Positions 22,450 to 33,668 of a DNA stretch of 64,000 nucleotides are shown here, one piece after another. Below the pieces are notes generated by a model. It was not told where the DNA came from and did no database searches. It was given only the letters and a program-made list of their open reading frames with translations. The translations under genes were made by a program, and so were the position numbers. Source of the stretch: Acarospora socialis (taxonomy: Eukaryota > Ascomycota > Lecanoromycetes > Acarosporales > Acarosporaceae); assembly GCA_025617375.2 (NCBI GenBank), contig JAMYGW020000002.1, forward strand, positions 806,001-870,000, read 5' to 3'. Each line of letters starts with the position of its first letter. Position 1 is the first letter of the stretch.

Positions 22450-23544
22450 TCACTGTATTCTCCCCTTATTTACTACAAAGGCTTCGAGCGCGGAGATGGC
22501 GGCCCAGAGCCTATTCTCCGCCTCGGGAAACACTAGAGATTTGGGGCTATAGAATACCTCATCGTTTACTTCCTCCTGATGCCTCGGAAGACAGTGCATG
22601 AACTTCCACCCGGCTTTTGCGCCTCCTCTTTGAGCCAGTTCCGGGGTGACTTGAAATCCTTCAAACGCCTTTACTTTTTGTGCCTTTTCAGCTTCCTGTC
22701 CCATTGAGACCCAGGTGTCCGTAACGATTACATCTGCGTCCTTTACCGCCTCTTCCGGCACAACTGTTTCGATAAGCTTCCCGCCAGACCTGACTTCAGA
22801 ACCTGCTTGCTGGATGATCTCCCTCATTGATGCTGGTATCTCATAGCCCTTCGGCGTGGCAACCGCGACATCGATACCGAGCTTCGCAGCGCCAATTGCC
22901 AAGTCAAACAGCACGTTACTCGCGTCTCCGACCCAGGCAATCTTCATCCCTTCTAGCCCTAAGCCCGACGTGATAGACCGTCCAGGCCCTGGCGTTGAAG
23001 GGAACGCCTCATGTATCGTCAGGAGATCTGCAATTGTTTGCATTGGGTGGAATTTATCCGAGAGTGCATTGATAACCGGCACAGTTGAGTGTTTGGCCAG
23101 ACTCGCGATATCTGAATGTGGGCCGACTCTGGCGACAATACACGACACCATCGAGGAAATGACGACGGCAGTGTCGTAGAGCGACTCGTTGACGCCCAGT
23201 TGTATATCGTCTTTGCCTAAGAACATGGGATGACCACCCATTGTGACAACAGCCCCTTCTGTGGATATTCTTGTCCGCGTACTCCGCTTGCTGAACATCA
23301 TGGCGACGGTCTTGCCGGTTAGGGCACCGAGGAGGTGCTTTGGTATTGAGCCGGACTTGATAGCAAGCTTGTGGGAGTGAGCATTGCGGACTAGACTTGT
23401 AAGTTCGGTAGGGTTGAGGTCAGCTATGGAGATGAGATGGCGAGGTGCGAAGGGCGAGGTAGGCGGTGTTGAAGGTGTTGAATATGTTCGCACTTGTGAT
23501 CGAGTTAAGCTCCGCAAAGCTGTCGTCGGGACGCGCAATGCCAT
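22450..23544 (-). CDS. argB: ornithine carbamoyltransferase, mitochondrial
   Basis: A single exon encodes 364 residues. The N-terminus is a mitochondrial presequence rich in Arg/Ser/Thr (MALRVPTTALRSLTRSQVRT). The carbamoyl-phosphate site SKRSTRTRIS lies near residue 84, followed by the FHPMQTIADL motif. The ornithine-binding DTWVSMGQE lies near 280, and the catalytic-cysteine motif MHCLPRH near 320. The enzyme makes citrulline from ornithine and carbamoyl phosphate in arginine biosynthesis, in the mitochondrial matrix. All key residues appear intact. A TGACTC half-site lies upstream (see separate entry), consistent with cross-pathway control of amino-acid genes. Confidence 0.97.
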   Translation of the reverse strand: MALRVPTTALRSLTRSQVRTYSTPSTPPTSPFAPRHLISIADLNPTELTSLVRNAHSHKLAIKSGSIPKHLLGALTGKTVAMMFSKRSTRTRISTEGAVVTMGGHPMFLGKDDIQLGVNESLYDTAVVISSMVSCIVARVGPHSDIASLAKHSTVPVINALSDKFHPMQTIADLLTIHEAFPSTPGPGRSITSGLGLEGMKIAWVGDASNVLFDLAIGAAKLGIDVAVATPKGYEIPASMREIIQQAGSEVRSGGKLIETVVPEEAVKDADVIVTDTWVSMGQEAEKAQKVKAFEGFQVTPELAQRGGAKAGWKFMHCLPRHQEEVNDEVFYSPKSLVFPEAENRLWAAISALEAFVVNKGRIQ

Positions 23545-23929
23545 GGTGTGGGGTTTGATGACGAGTCCAAGAGTCTTGTAGAAGGGTAACTAATGCACAC
23601 CTGAGGGGAGAGTTCGATCTATGAAGGTAACATCAGGTATTCACACAACGTAGACGGAGGAGTCAACCCTAGCCTGATGATGCTTGGCATAAGTTATGTA
23701 CGAATCCACCCCACAAGTCTCCCCCACGCTGCCAAGTTTTATGCAAGCGTCGAGATGTCAGTAACCTCCGACGCTACGCGAGTACAGTTCCAACCACGGG
23801 TCGGCTGTCTCAACAAAGATCAACTCGGCCCTCAGCCAGGGTGCTATTGTATCTATGATATTCCTTGAAATGCAGACATAGATTCTCCAACTGCCTTGAG
23901 TTCCTCCAACCCAGTGTGCAGCTTGCACG
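23545..23929. promoter_or_regulatory. divergent promoter, argB and DUF3712 gene
   Basis: This is 385 bp between divergent start codons, with no ORF of interest. It contains one TGACTC word on the argB-coding strand. Confidence 0.55.
23660..23665 (-). promoter_or_regulatory. candidate CPC1/Gcn4-type site upstream of argB
   Basis: The word TGACTC lies on the minus strand about 115 bp upstream of the argB ATG. It matches six of seven bases of the TGACTCA site bound by Gcn4/CPC1. A six-base word arises by chance often enough that this is only suggestive. Confidence 0.35.
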
Positions 23930-26928
23930 ATGTCTGACAACCCCACTTCGCCTTCGATGGAGGCAGAAGCTTCCACCAGCGAGCGACCTCCCTCGAAGAA
24001 ATCGAACTCCTCCATACGCTCGAAGCGGTCACAGCAATCTAGTCGCTCATCAGAGTCTACTCCGTTGTTGTCACGTGAGGTTGGCTATGGAACTTACGGT
24101 GATGGCTCTACGAACGGGGTTGCGGCCTCTCCAGCCGCCACATCATTACGGTCGTTACAGGGTGGGCCACATGCTAAGGGACGGACTGGTAGCAGATGGC
24201 CGACCATCGTGGCTCTGACTGTGCTTAGTTTGGTAGCTGCTACTATTTTGAGTTTGGGATTTGCAGCACCAGCGATCGTGGAGAAGTACGCAAAAGAGGC
24301 ACTGGTATTCGAACCAACGAAATTATCCATAGATTCATTTACGGCCACAGGGGTAAAGGCTAGGATACAAGGGACTTTCACGCTAGATGGGTCCAGGGTG
24401 CATCAGAAAGCTGTACGGGACCTTGGACGATTCGGCACATGGATCGCAAGGGCAGTGGAAAGCAAAGAGTCGCAGGTTATGGTCTACTTGCCAGAGTATG
24501 ATGATATCTTGCTAGGAACAGCGGTCGTACCTCCTATCGTCGTTGATGTGAGGGATGGACATACCACACCCATCGACTTTATCACCGATCTCGAGCCGGG
24601 CGATGTTGATGGCATTAGGCAGATTGCGAATGACTGGCTCAACGGAAGACTTGGTCGGTTACGGGTGCAAGGAAAGGCGGATGTTTCGCTGAGGTCGGGA
24701 CTGTTCAACCTGGGAACCCAAACAATATCTGAATCTCTGGTATTCGAAGGTCATATGCCCCATCATCTATTAGCTTTTGGTTTGAGGCGTGAAAGAATGT
24801 TGACATATAGGATATAGGCCAAGACCTTCCATCGATCCCTAAGTACGATATTGAAAAGCTCAACTTCCATGAAGTTCACTTGCCGGGCGATCTACCGCTC
24901 ATTGCGGTAGATGTTTCACTCGCTCTTTCCAATGAGTATCCCGTCAAGTTCACTATCCCTCCTCTTGGTTTCGACATCCTTGTTCCTAATTGCGGCCCCA
25001 ATGAACCATACATCCTGGTAGCGAAGGCGACAAGCGATGAGGTTGAAGTGCAGCCCAAGAAAAGGATACTTGTGAACGTCGACGGTCTTGTCCGCCAATT
25101 ACCAGATACGCTTACAACTACATGTCCAAACTCGGATTCGTCCCCACTCGACCTTCTACTTGGAGACTATATACATGGAATGGAGACCACTATATACGTT
25201 CGCGGTTCGGATACACCGTCCTCGGAAACTCCGCCGTGGATCACAGATCTTATCAAGAGCGTTGTGGTGCCCGTACCCTTCCCCGGCCATAGCTTCGACA
25301 ACCTCATCAAAAAGTTTACATTGGCAGACGTGCGATTCGGGCTGCCAGACCCATTTGCAGAGCCAGACACTCCTGACGCTCAGCCTAGGCTCTCAGCTAC
25401 GGTGAAAGCGCTGGTTGGGCTGCCGAAGGAGATGAATTTTCCGATTGATGTAGCACGTGTCCGTGCGAACGCTGATGTCTTTTATCGAGGGAAACAACTT
25501 GGTCATTTAGATCTCCACCGATGGCAACAAGCCAACTCCACACGCTTGGAGACCCATGAGGAAGAGCCAGCAGCGCTAGCGGTAGAATCTCATGTGAAGG
25601 ATGCTCCGTTACAAATCACTGATAATGATGTTTTCACCGATTTGATCCAGGCCCTTGTATTTGGGGGCAAAGGAGTAGTGCTTGGGATCAAGGCGGACGT
25701 GGACGTTGAAACGGAGACTGTTCTAGGCAAATTTGTAGTTCGAAAGGTTCCCGCAGAGGGAAAGGTCTTTGTCAAGCGTTCGTTGACCCACCTACCTAAT
25801 TCTCTTCTCCTGGTCACTAACAATACCTCACAGCCATTTCAGGAGGCAATCTCGAGGGCTTCTCTCCAAAGATTGGGGCCCTTCAGATCGTAGAAACGAC
25901 AAAGTCGACGCTTTTACTGCAAGCTAAGATCAACATCACGAATCCTACGAACTATTCCGCTACAATCCCCTACATGAACATCAACCTCCTCAGCAACGGA
26001 ACAATGTTGGGACAAGCTACTGTGCGTAATATCAGTATCGTGCCCGGTAGTAACGATAACCTCGAGGCTGAGGCTTTGTGGGACCCGGTGACGTCTAGTG
26101 GAAGCGCAGGGCTGGAGCAAGGCAGAGAGTTCTTATCACAATATATTTCTGGTATTTTCCAGGCTCTGGGCTTTTTGAAAGGGTGGGACTTACTCGATTC
26201 CCAGGTTATAACACAACGCTCACATTCAAGACACACAACGGCACTATACCATCACAACCAGCATTGGGCAAAGCCCTCTCCCATTTTGAGATTGAAATTC
26301 CTACCCCTCAGCTACGGCCCCCGAAGAATCCTAACCACCATGATGGCGACGATGATGATGACAGAGATGATAATGCGCCGCACTTCATTGAGGATGCAAC
26401 GGTAGTGCCTGCTCTCATCGAGTTCATCACTTCCTTATAGTCATTCGAGTTGCCGAAGCAGATGGATGCATGGTTCTGGTCCGTCATACATCATTACATG
26501 TAACCAATTCTCTCGTCGCTAGCATCTCAACCTTCCTCTCCTGTTTCTTATCTTAGATCTTCCGCTAATTCTGCGTCTTACCATAGATGCATCTTCTCAC
26601 TTCATCTGCAACATTCACCCTCCTCTCCCCACTTCCGCATTCCACCATCTATATTACGTACATCAATGCCACTGCTTTCTACAACCACACCGCTCCTGTC
26701 GGCAACATTATCTACGACCTGCCCATTGCTGTCCCTCCTGGGGCGAGCGAGACACCTAGGTTGCCAGTAGATTGGAGTTTGGATTCTGTTGGCTACGAGG
26801 CTGTCAAGCAGGCGCTGGGTGGCACCCTGAAGCTGGATGCGAAAGCGACGCTAAGCGTAAGGATAGGCAGGTGGCAGGAAAAGGTATGGTTTGTTGGAGG
26901 GGGTATTGGGGCGAAGATTACGATATGA
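23930..26928 (+). CDS. DUF3712 membrane protein (Tag1-like, fungal)
   Basis: Five exons, 23930-24749, 24818-25777, 25834-26151, 26205-26401 and 26587-26928, are phase-compatible and encode 878 residues. The cytosolic N-terminus is Ser-rich (SKKSNSSIRSKRSQQSSRSS). One transmembrane helix lies at about residues 90-116. A long luminal region of repeated beta-rich LEA/DUF3712-like domains follows (FTATGVKARIQGTFTL, and NYSATIPYMNINLLSNGTM with its N-glycosylation sequons). The layout is a single-pass type II protein of the endomembrane system. Yeast Tag1, a vacuolar membrane protein, is the relative I recall; many fungal entries carry an unsupported rRNA-processing label. The last intron (26402-26586) is unusually long at 185 bp. 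Confidence 0.85.
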
Positions 26929-27161
26929 TATAAGGTTAGATCTCGGACTAGCCGTTGTAGGTACTCTGGCATTATGTTGCTCGGCGTCTTATATTTCATC
27001 CGGACGGTGGGGCTGGACTCTTGGCTGGCGTTCAGGGTTGGTTTCTGCGGCAATGGTGGGATCTAGCTTCTATGATAGAGTCTCAAAAACATATGGCAGA
27101 TAACAACATAGCACAGTTTGCATCTCCAAACACAATTTACAATTAGGATAGAATGGAGGTG

Positions 27162-28227
27162 TTACCCAGGGGGCAAAGCACTAGCATCAACCAGATCTCC
27201 AGCCTCTTTCTCGAGCTCGTCATTCGGCCCGTACAGAGGCGAACGTGGTAATGCCATCAGACCTGTCCGCGCCGACTCAAGAACGCCGAAGGGTGCAATG
27301 AGCTTCATGAAAGAGTCTATCCTTGACGGCTTCGCAGATCTAATGGTAGATTCGTCAGCCATAGGCTCTACACACGCCATGTGATGCGTTCCAGCAGCAA
27401 AATACTTACATCTCCACAATGCAATTATTCGTACTGATATCCAGCACCTTTCCCCCAAACTGGTGCGTCAAATGGGTAATGGCCTCCAAATGCTCATGTT
27501 TATGCCTCAGCGCCTGACTCGCCGCCAACCGACTCGGATGATAATTCTCCCTCTCCATCTCATCCTGCCCTCGGGCCCCCTCCTCCGCGCCCTCAGCCAG
27601 GTAGGCCGCGTCCGAGGCGGTCATCTCGCGATGATGCGCCATCAGCTCCTCGAAGTACTCCGGCCCCAGAATCGAGACCTTAGCCAGCAGCAGTTCGCGC
27701 TGCACGAGCGGCGCGGCCGTGTAGTCGAGGACGGCCCAGACGGGGACGAGATCCTCGAGCTGGCGGCGGGCTTGCTCGACGACGCCGTCCTGGCCGGACA
27801 GCACGATGGTCATGCGCGAGAGGTCGTCGACTTCGGTGTTGCAGACGACGAGCGAGTCGATGTTGAAGCCGCGCGCGGCCAGGATGCCGGAGACGCGCGA
27901 GAGCACGCCCGGTTCGTTCTGCACGAGGCAGTTGAGGATGTGTCGTTTCGGCGGCGCGGTCGAGGGAAGGGGCGTTTCGTAGAGGATGGACGATACGGCG
28001 GCTGGGGCGGACCAGGAGGGTGGGACATCGGGCGCGGGGAGTGGAGATATGCGACGGTGGAGGGCTTTGTAGGCGAGGGCGGAGGTCGAGGAGGTGGTGT
28101 GTTGGGAGCGGGTTGGGAGGTATCGCTGGTGTGGTTTGGGGAGGAAAGGAGTGTTTATTGAGGGTGTTCGAGGAGTTGGTTTTGCTTGAAGGAGGCTGAC
28201 AGCCCTCCGGGTGGCCATGTTTGCCAA
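27162..28227 (-). CDS. ILV6: acetolactate synthase regulatory (small) subunit
   Basis: Exon 1 is 27410-28227 and exon 2 is 27162-27339, joined in phase to give 331 residues. A basic presequence (about 50 residues) is followed by the ACT domain RHILNCLVQNEPGVLSRVSG, the second regulatory domain (RELLLAKVSILGPEYFEEL), and the conserved end SRIDSFMKLIAPFGVLESAR. ILV6 binds the ILV2 catalytic subunit in mitochondria, stimulates it and confers valine feedback in branched-chain amino-acid synthesis. The coding sequence is very GC-rich, which opens a long antisense frame on the plus strand. It is divergent from COX8. Confidence 0.95.
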
Positions 28228-28287
28228 TTGATGCTTTTAGAGGCTCAAGCTGTCAATCCGATTGTTATGCGGAGCTCATTGTGGTTC

Positions 28288-28293
28288 GAGTCA
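28288..28293 (-). promoter_or_regulatory. candidate CPC1/Gcn4-type site upstream of ILV6
   Basis: The word TGACTC lies on the minus strand about 60 bp upstream of the ILV6 ATG. As at argB, it matches six of seven bases of TGACTCA. Two amino-acid genes in one window sharing the word is suggestive only. Confidence 0.35.
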
Positions 28294-28442
28294 GAATTAG
28301 GAATTATTGAAGCGATGTCGGTGGGAAGCTTTGCAAGGGCTGAGAGAGAGGGAAGGTTTTAGCGAGGCGCAGCCAATGCTAGCCCATCTCACATCGCGAG
28401 CTTCGACCCCATTGCCGTATCAATATCAACCATAAAGCCAAG

Positions 28443-28491
28443 GTGAGTCTCTATGGACGACTAATACTCCTCCTGGATACTCACTCTATAG
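28443..28491 (+). other. predicted 5' UTR intron of COX8
   Basis: A clean donor GTGAGT at 28443, a CTAAT branch-like word and an acceptor TATAG ending at 28491 sit directly before the COX8 start codon. If used, the ATG is the first three bases of its exon. The 264-bp ILV6/COX8 gap would then hold a leader exon, this intron and both promoters. Confidence 0.6.
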
Positions 28492-28831
28492 ATGCTCTCA
28501 CAATCGACCATCCGAGCTACATCGGCAGCCTCTCTGGTAGCTCGTCGTGGCTTCCACTCTACCCGCACACGACTTGCCAGCCCGTACCATTACCCGGAGG
28601 GGCCTCGATCAAACATCCCATTCAATCCATTAACGAAATGGTTTGTATTGAGATTCTGGGGCTTTTGTGGTATGTTCGAGTACTTTGCTCCAACGACTGG
28701 CCGCTAGCTGACACGGTTATAGCTCTGGGATTCGGGGCTCCATTCGGCATTGCTGGTAGGCAACCATCATCCATACAGTTGACTCGTCACTTACCGCCCG
28801 TGCGACAGTATGGCAAACCTATAAGAACTAA
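28492..28831 (+). CDS. COX8: cytochrome c oxidase subunit 8 (COX7c family)
   Basis: Three coding exons, 28492-28669, 28723-28755 and 28809-28831, are phase-compatible and encode 77 residues. A short presequence ends near RRGFHSTRTRL. The mature part begins SPYHYPEGPRSNIPF, the diagnostic COX8/COX7c start, and continues into one transmembrane helix (KWFVLRFWGFCALGFGAPFG) and a short tail WQTYKN. It is a small structural subunit of complex IV in the inner mitochondrial membrane. The middle exon is only 33 bp, so it is easily missed by gene finders. Confidence 0.92.
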
Positions 28832-29174
28832 TAAGAGAGTGGGCGGGTTGAGTGTGGAGGGCTTCGTCGACTACTGTGGGGAGGACAACGGATATCTCGA
28901 ACCACTTGTATATACAATATCAAGAGCGTTGTCAAAGGACTCACAAGTTGTACAAGCCAATCATTCTACCGCCACTTCCCAGAGATGTGTCAGTAAACGT
29001 GAAATCTTCAGTATCATGCGTAGTTGCTGTACGTGCTGTATGTATGTGACAATCACGGGTGGATCATTCGCCAAAACCAGATCTTTCAAATTCAGGCCGT
29101 CGTCCCATTTCATCAAAAATGTTACAACTCCAGAAGTACCGCTATAGAAGACGACATGACATTAGACAGAACAA
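28832..29174. other. intergenic, COX8 to ELP1
   Basis: A 343-bp tandem spacer. Short frames run into the COX8 exons or the ELP1 start in other frames and have no recognisable product. It must contain the ELP1 promoter. Confidence 0.55.
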
Positions 29175-32100
29175 ATGCGCAACCTCAAGAATATAGACCA
29201 CTCAGTGGTCAGATTTTCTTCTTCGCTGCCATTGACCGCTTCGGCTTGGGATGTGGCCACCAATAAAATTATATGTGCCTTCGGACCTGCGGGGAAGAAT
29301 CTGCTGGAACTAAAGCGTGTGAACGTTTCCAGCAAGGATCCAAGTGCAGATATCTCTGGCTACGAGGATGATTGCGAATATATCGCCTCCTGGGACGCCC
29401 CAAGCCCGTTGCCCGACCTAGAATATGACAGGGTCTTGAATCTGCATTATTTTGCGGACACATTGGTAGTATGTCTCGTACTAGCCGGCGGAGACATCGT
29501 TATCGTACGAGAGCAGCCTCAACCCGAGGAGGAGAAGATAGAGATTGTTGGGTCTATCGACGCTGGCATCACGGCCGCGGCTTGGTCGCCGGATGAGGAG
29601 CTCCTTGCTATTACTACCCGGGCGGGTACACTCTTGTACATGACCAGGGACTTCGAGAACATCATCAACGTTACTTTCACTACTGATGATCTCAAGGCTT
29701 CTAAACATGTTTCCGTTGGGTGGGGAAAGTCGGAGACGCAGTTCAAGGGGAAAAGAGCGAAGGCGCTCCGGGACCCGACTATGCCTGAGGTAGTGGATCA
29801 GGGAGTGCTCAGTCCGTTCGATACGAAGAATGTCACCATAAGCTGGAGAGGTGATGGAGCTTACCTGGCCGTAAACTCTGTCGAACCTGAAGCGCGGAGA
29901 GTTATCCGTGTCTACTCAAGAGAAGGAACTTTGGACAGTGTCAGCGAGCCTGTAGATGGCTTAGAAGCCGCACTCAGCTGGCGGCCTGCAGGAAACTTAA
30001 TGGCCAGTATCCAGCGCCTGAAAGATCGTATCGACGTGGTCTTCTTTGAACGCAATGGCTTACGGCATGGCCAGTTCAGCTTGCGGCTTGGGAGGGAAGA
30101 GATGGAGACTTGGGGTAGAGAGATCCAGCTGAAGTGGAATGTTGACTCTTCTGTTCTTGCTGTCTGCTTCGTCGATCGAATACAGCTGTGGACTATGGGA
30201 AACTACCATTACTACTTGAAGCAGGAAGTGATGCTCCCGGAACCCCTGGCATCTAACAATGGGGTAGACTATCTACAATGGCATCCCGAGAAGCCGCTTT
30301 GCTTTACATTAAATTCACAAAGTCCGTATCTCTCCTCGCCGAGTTCTATATCATGCTGACTGCCTGATTAGGTGAACTGGTTAGGGAGGAGTATATCCTT
30401 GCAGTTGCCAAGGGTTCTACTGTTCCTCCAGATGACTATGGTGTAGTTGCAGTCATTGATGGCAGTAGGTCTTTCTAAGAGTACTTGAGGGTCAGCGCTC
30501 ACGCTGCTACAGGCGTCCTAAAAATCACCCCTTTACGCTTAGCAAACGTCCCTCCACCGATGGCGCTGCATGAGCTCACTCTTCAATACAACGCCATCGA
30601 TGTAGCTGTCAGCCATGGATCCTCGGTTCAGTCAGTCCGTATAGCTGTGTTACACGCCGAAGGCCTCTCCATTTACGACTGGAACCCGACAGCGAAGCTT
30701 CCGATTCCACCTACTTTAACGTGTCAAGTGCCTATGTCAAGTTCACCATCAACTTACCGGAACCAACAGATATGTTGTATCGGCGAGGACCGCGTGGCTG
30801 TATTGCAGTCACAACTTCAAGGATCTAAGCTGCAAGAATTCTTAGTCGGTCCTGAGAGTCGTGGTGAACTTATAAGATCGTCCGCCTACAAAGCGGTAAA
30901 AAGAATATCGGGTTTGACAGGTGATCTGGGGCGGGATGATCTGTGTATATTACTGGAAACAAATCGAGTAATGATACTGAGGCCAGAAATGACTGACACT
31001 ATCACGAGCAATGACGCGGCCACAGCTTTTGTGGCCAAAGACATAGTATCCACTTCATGGATTGAGGTGGTCGAGCTGCCGGGTAGCAAGCCCATTAACG
31101 GTCACGGGAAATTTCTGGAACCGTCAAATTACATAGTATTCGGGCTTTCGACTAATGGCTCACTATATTCCAATGACCGTCTACTGACCAGGAATTGCAC
31201 GTCGTTCCTTGTGACGTCCGCCCACCTGATCTTCACCACAACTCAGCACCTGCTAAAGTTTGTCCACGTGGAAAACGTCGAAGGTGGGCAGTCGTGAATT
31301 CTCGTTCATATACTCTACTGACATACTTCACAAACAGATCTCGAGGTCCCTCCAGATGCGCCAGAAACCGACGAACGATGTCGGAGTATTGAACGTGGAG
31401 CCCGCCTGGTGACGGTCATGCCAACAACATCAGCCCTAGTATTGCAGATGCCAAGAGGCAACCTTGAGACTATCTATCCTCGAGCGCTCGTACTGGCCGG
31501 CATCCGGAGAAATATTGCAGCCAAGCAATACAGGAAAGGCTTTTTGGCGTGTCGAAATCATAGGGTCGACATGAATATCCTGCACGATCATGACCCTCAG
31601 CAGTTCATGTCATCTGTAAGGTTGTTCGTAGATCAGATCAAGAAGGTTGAATGGATCGACTTGTTCCTATCGCAGCTTAGGTACCTGTCCTCTACTCCGT
31701 TTTACTTGACCATACTGAGTTGACTTGTTAGGGAAGAGGATGTCTCGCAAACAATGTACAAAGAGACTTTGCAGAAGCTCACTGGAACCGGAGACCCGAC
31801 TAATAAGGCGTTGCCTGCCTCCAATGGTGTTAGTGGCACAGCGGACGCATCAACACATCGCATTCAAGAAATTTCCAAGATCAATCGAGTGTGCAACGCC
31901 TTTCTCGAGGCACTCAAGGGCCGGCAAGACATTAACTTGCAGAATGTTGTTACTGCACACGTCTGCAAGTCTCCTCCCGATCTAGATGCTGGACTATCAC
32001 TTGTTGCAAAGCTAAGAGGTAAATAATAATCTGTTGCTTCTCTACCTATACGGACTAAATGTATGCGCAGGAGAGAACATGAACCAAGCAGAGAAAGCTG

Positions 32101-33589
32101 TGGAACACATTTGCTTCCTAGCGGACGTCAACCGGCTGTATGAGCACGCTCTTGGTCTGTATGATCTGGAGTTAACTCTCTTAGTGGCTCAGCAGTCTCA
32201 AAAGGCAGGTCGACTGTCCACGATGACATCTTGACCACGTACTGATTCGGTTTAGGACCCGCGAGAATACCTCCCTTTCTTACAAAATCTTCAAGAAATG
32301 TCCGAGCTACGCCGGCGATACACCATCGACGACCATCTACGACGATATAGGAAAGCTTTGCAGCACCTCTATGAGCTCGACGGCTTTGATGAACTGAAAA
32401 CGTATACCATCAAGCACGACCTGTACATTGAAGCCCTAAACTCCTACCGGTACCAGCCCGCCAGATTGCAGGAGATAATGCGCCTTTACGCAGACCACCT
32501 GAACAGCAACTCCAAATACAAAGAAGCCGGCCTAGGTATCCCCCAATCCCCCTCGCTTCTTCATCCTGAACAGCATCTAACATCCGCCAAGCATACGAAT
32601 ACCTCACCGACTACACCTCCGCAACCGAAGCCTACCGACTCGCCCACATGTGGCGCGAATGTCTCTCCTGCGCCACGCTCATCCCTCTCCCAGCCCCCGC
32701 CCTCCGCACCCTAGCCAACACGCTCGCCGACACGCTCATCGAGTCCAAAGACCACGCCTCCGCCGCCACCATCCACGCCGACTACTTGTCCTCGCCCGAA
32801 ACCGCGGCCCGCCTCTTCTGCAAAGCCTACCTCTTCGCCGAAGCCACCCGCCTCATCGCCCTGCACGGCCGGCCCGACCTTCTCGACTCCGTCCTCGACC
32901 CAGGCCTCGTCGACGGTTTCGCCGGCACCACCGAGCTGCTCGCCGACTGCAAGGCCCAACTCAACGCCCAAGTTCCCCGCCTGCGCGAACTGCGCGCCAA
33001 GAAAGCCGAAGACCCGCTCGCGTTCTTCGACGGCGCGGGCGCGGACGGCGTCGACGTGCCGGACAATATCTCGCTGGCGCCGACGGACGCCTCAACCACG
33101 GGCGGGTCGCTTTTCACGCGCTACACGAACCGGAGCGGAACAGGGACGGTCAACACACAGACGACGCGGCGGACGTCCAAGAATCGGCGGCGGGAGGAGC
33201 GGAAGAGGGCGCGAGGGAAGAAGGGGAGCGTGTATGAGGAGGAGTATTTGGTTGGGAGTATCGGGCGGCTGGTGGAGAAGGTGAATGGGGTTGGGGAGGA
33301 GGTGGAGAGGTTGATTGTGGGGTTGGTGAGGAGAGGGATGAGGGAGCGGGCGATGGCTGTGGAGGGGGCGATGGCGGAGGTGGTGGCGTTGTGTAAAGGG
33401 TGTGTAGGTGAGGTTTTTGAGGTTGAGATTGAGAAGAAGAGGGAGGGCGGCACGGTCGAGGATGGGGAGGTGGAAGGGAGGCCGATGGGAGGGAATGGGG
33501 TGTTCTGGGATAGTGTGGAGGAGAAGGCGCGCAAGAAAGAGGCGCCGGTAGTGAAGGATTTCGGGAAGTTGTCTTTGTTAGGCGGGTAG
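29175..33589 (+). CDS. ELP1: elongator complex subunit 1 (IKI3/ELP1)
   Basis: Eight exons, 29175-30321, 30372-30464, 30513-31283, 31338-31680, 31732-32018, 32071-32204, 32256-32535 and 32592-33589, keep phase throughout and give 1,350 residues, the expected Elp1 length. The N-terminal half is a double WD40 propeller (start MRNLKNI). The C-terminal half is TPR-like with AVEHICFLADVNRLYEHALG. The basic tRNA-binding region TTRRTSKNRRREERKRARGK precedes EEEYLVGSI. Elongator modifies wobble uridines of tRNA in the cytoplasm. The exon 6/7 intron (32205-32255) has a GC donor (AAG then GCAGGT): only this choice keeps the conserved QQSQK-DPREYLPFL sequence in frame. The last exon shows a sharp shift to GC-rich codons, opening false frames. 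Confidence 0.95.
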
Positions 33590-33668
33590 TTAGGGTTCAG
33601 AAGATATGTGAATAAAGGTATGGCAAGTCGAAGGTCCCAGGTTCTTGTTGCTCAAAGTATCGAAAATA

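Noticed and set aside
27463-28161. 232-residue plus-strand frame opposite ILV6
   Set aside because: Arg/Gly/Val-rich shadow of a GC-biased exon; ILV6 on the minus strand is certain.
32650-33237. 195-residue Arg/Pro/His-rich plus-strand frame
   Set aside because: Alternative frame of the GC-rich last ELP1 exon; composition is typical of a shadow.
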